From an uncultured Prevotellaceae bacterium (GTDB lineage: Bacteria; Bacteroidota; Bacteroidia; Bacteroidales; Bacteroidaceae): a stretch of DNA of 6,320 nucleotides. The stretch spans positions 1 to 6,320 of the forward strand of contig CAJKQZ010000142.1 in NCBI GenBank assembly GCA_905202115.1, in the 5' to 3' direction. This document shows, in pieces, positions 6,017 through 6,320 of this stretch. The notes beneath the pieces were generated by a model. It did not search any database. It saw only the letters and a list, made by a program, of their open reading frames with translations, and was not told the DNA's origin. The translations under genes were made by a program, and so were the position numbers. The stretch's first letter is position 1, and each line of letters opens with the position of its first letter.

Positions 6017-6052
6017 GGCGCACCTTATAATTTAAGGGGCGCCTGTTTTTTT
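6017..6052 (+). terminator. Intrinsic terminator of the glycosyltransferase operon
   Basis: The arms 6017-6027 (GGCGCACCTTA) and 6033-6043 (TAAGGGGCGCC) form an 11-bp stem with one A-G mismatch and a 5-nt loop. A run of seven T follows at 6046-6052. It lies about 45 bp after the operon's last stop codon. Confidence 0.88.
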
Positions 6053-6121
6053 ATTTCGCGTGGCAGGGCGACGTAATACGATTAGTTGATAATCCGTGTG
6101 GCAAGATTGAGATTTTTTTGC

Positions 6122-6151
6122 CGACCTGACATTTTGTCAGGTCGTTTTTTT
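6122..6151. terminator. Second terminator-like hairpin
   Basis: CGACCTGAC (6122-6130) and GTCAGGTCG (6136-6144) form a perfect 9-bp stem with a 5-nt loop. Seven T follow (6145-6151) and a T-run also precedes it (6113-6119). No gene lies between this and the previous terminator, and the clear tail is on the plus strand. It may be a backup terminator for the operon or end a small transcript from 6053-6121, though I see no promoter there. Confidence 0.65.
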
Positions 6152-6173
6152 CATACAGGCAAAAAGGGCCCGG

Positions 6174-6238
6174 AAAATTATGTCAGACATATTTTAAAAT
6201 ATCTCAGAGATAATTCAAAATATGTCAGACATAATTTT
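6174..6238. repeat. 65-bp imperfect palindrome C with three phased 13-bp units
   Basis: The units are TATGTCAGACATA (6179-6191), TATCTCAGAGATA (6200-6212) and TATGTCAGACATA (6221-6233), each starting exactly 21 bp after the previous one, with 8-bp spacers TTTTAAAA and ATTCAAAA. The whole block is symmetric about A6206, with mismatches at 6185/6227, 6196/6216 and 6199/6213. Positions 6207-6226 are identical to 2-21 of copy A, yet the roughly 60-bp tail of copies A and B is absent. Seven T follow (6235-6241) and AAAA precedes, so it could also act as a terminator in either direction. Confidence 0.85.
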
Positions 6239-6246
6239 TTTCGCAA

Positions 6247-6259
6247 GCGGGAAGTTTTT
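6247..6259 (-). repeat. Inverted copy of the non-coding 13-mer AAAAACTTCCCGC
   Basis: The plus strand reads GCGGGAAGTTTTT, the exact reverse complement of the 13-mer at 2554-2566 and 2873-2885. It follows array C by 13 bp. The remainder to the window end (6260-6320) has no supported gene; it holds a weak GACA/TGTC hairpin at 6291-6302. Confidence 0.55.
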
Positions 6260-6320
6260 TTCTCTGTGCCGACGGGAGGTTCGGGCACCTGACAAAAATG
6301 TCATGTTCTGAAAAGTCCAA

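Overview
The window looks like chromosomal DNA from a member of the Bacteroidales. The evidence is a fasciclin-type lipoprotein whose mature N-terminus is acid-rich like a Bacteroidetes surface-lipoprotein export signal, the two TAnnTTTG-type promoters (one with a well spaced TTTG at -33), and gene starts preceded by A/T-rich DNA without Shine-Dalgarno sequences. The genus cannot be fixed from the sequence alone. No mobile-element enzyme, RNA gene or CRISPR array is visible.

Layout. Positions 1-124 hold copy A of a roughly 120-bp intergenic repeat, followed by a short tandem 9-bp repeat and a strong terminator at 345-388. A leftward gene (427-2466) encodes a 679-residue outer-membrane lipoprotein with fasciclin (FAS1) domains. 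Its promoter lies at 2637-2667, which implies a leader of about 165 nt. An 800-bp non-coding stretch (2467-3284) contains this promoter and leader, a run of nine G, A-tract/GC-rich motifs and copy B of the repeat (2905-3028). A rightward three-gene operon follows: a soluble GT2 polyprenyl-phosphate sugar transferase of the DPM1/ALG5 type (3285-4016), a 185-residue protein with one membrane anchor (4046-4603), and a 454-residue multi-spanning protein with features of a GT-C glycosyltransferase (4607-5971). It ends at a strong terminator (6017-6052), with a second terminator-like hairpin at 6122-6151 and a third palindromic array, C (6174-6238).

How the genes may work together. The GT2 enzyme would load a sugar from a nucleotide sugar onto a polyprenyl phosphate on the cytoplasmic side. 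The GT-C protein would use that lipid-linked sugar on the periplasmic side. The small anchored protein between them is probably a periplasmic partner. The acceptor is unknown. The lipoprotein gene is divergent and has its own promoter, so a functional link to the operon is not shown.

The most unusual content is intergenic. Arrays A, B and C are all built from a 13-bp near-palindrome, TATSTCWGASATA, repeated at exactly 21-bp intervals with 8-bp A/T spacers (seven full units and two half units). A and B belong to one 124-bp direct repeat flanking the lipoprotein locus, while C has the array without the adjoining tail. The central palindrome of B is exactly the reverse complement of that of A.
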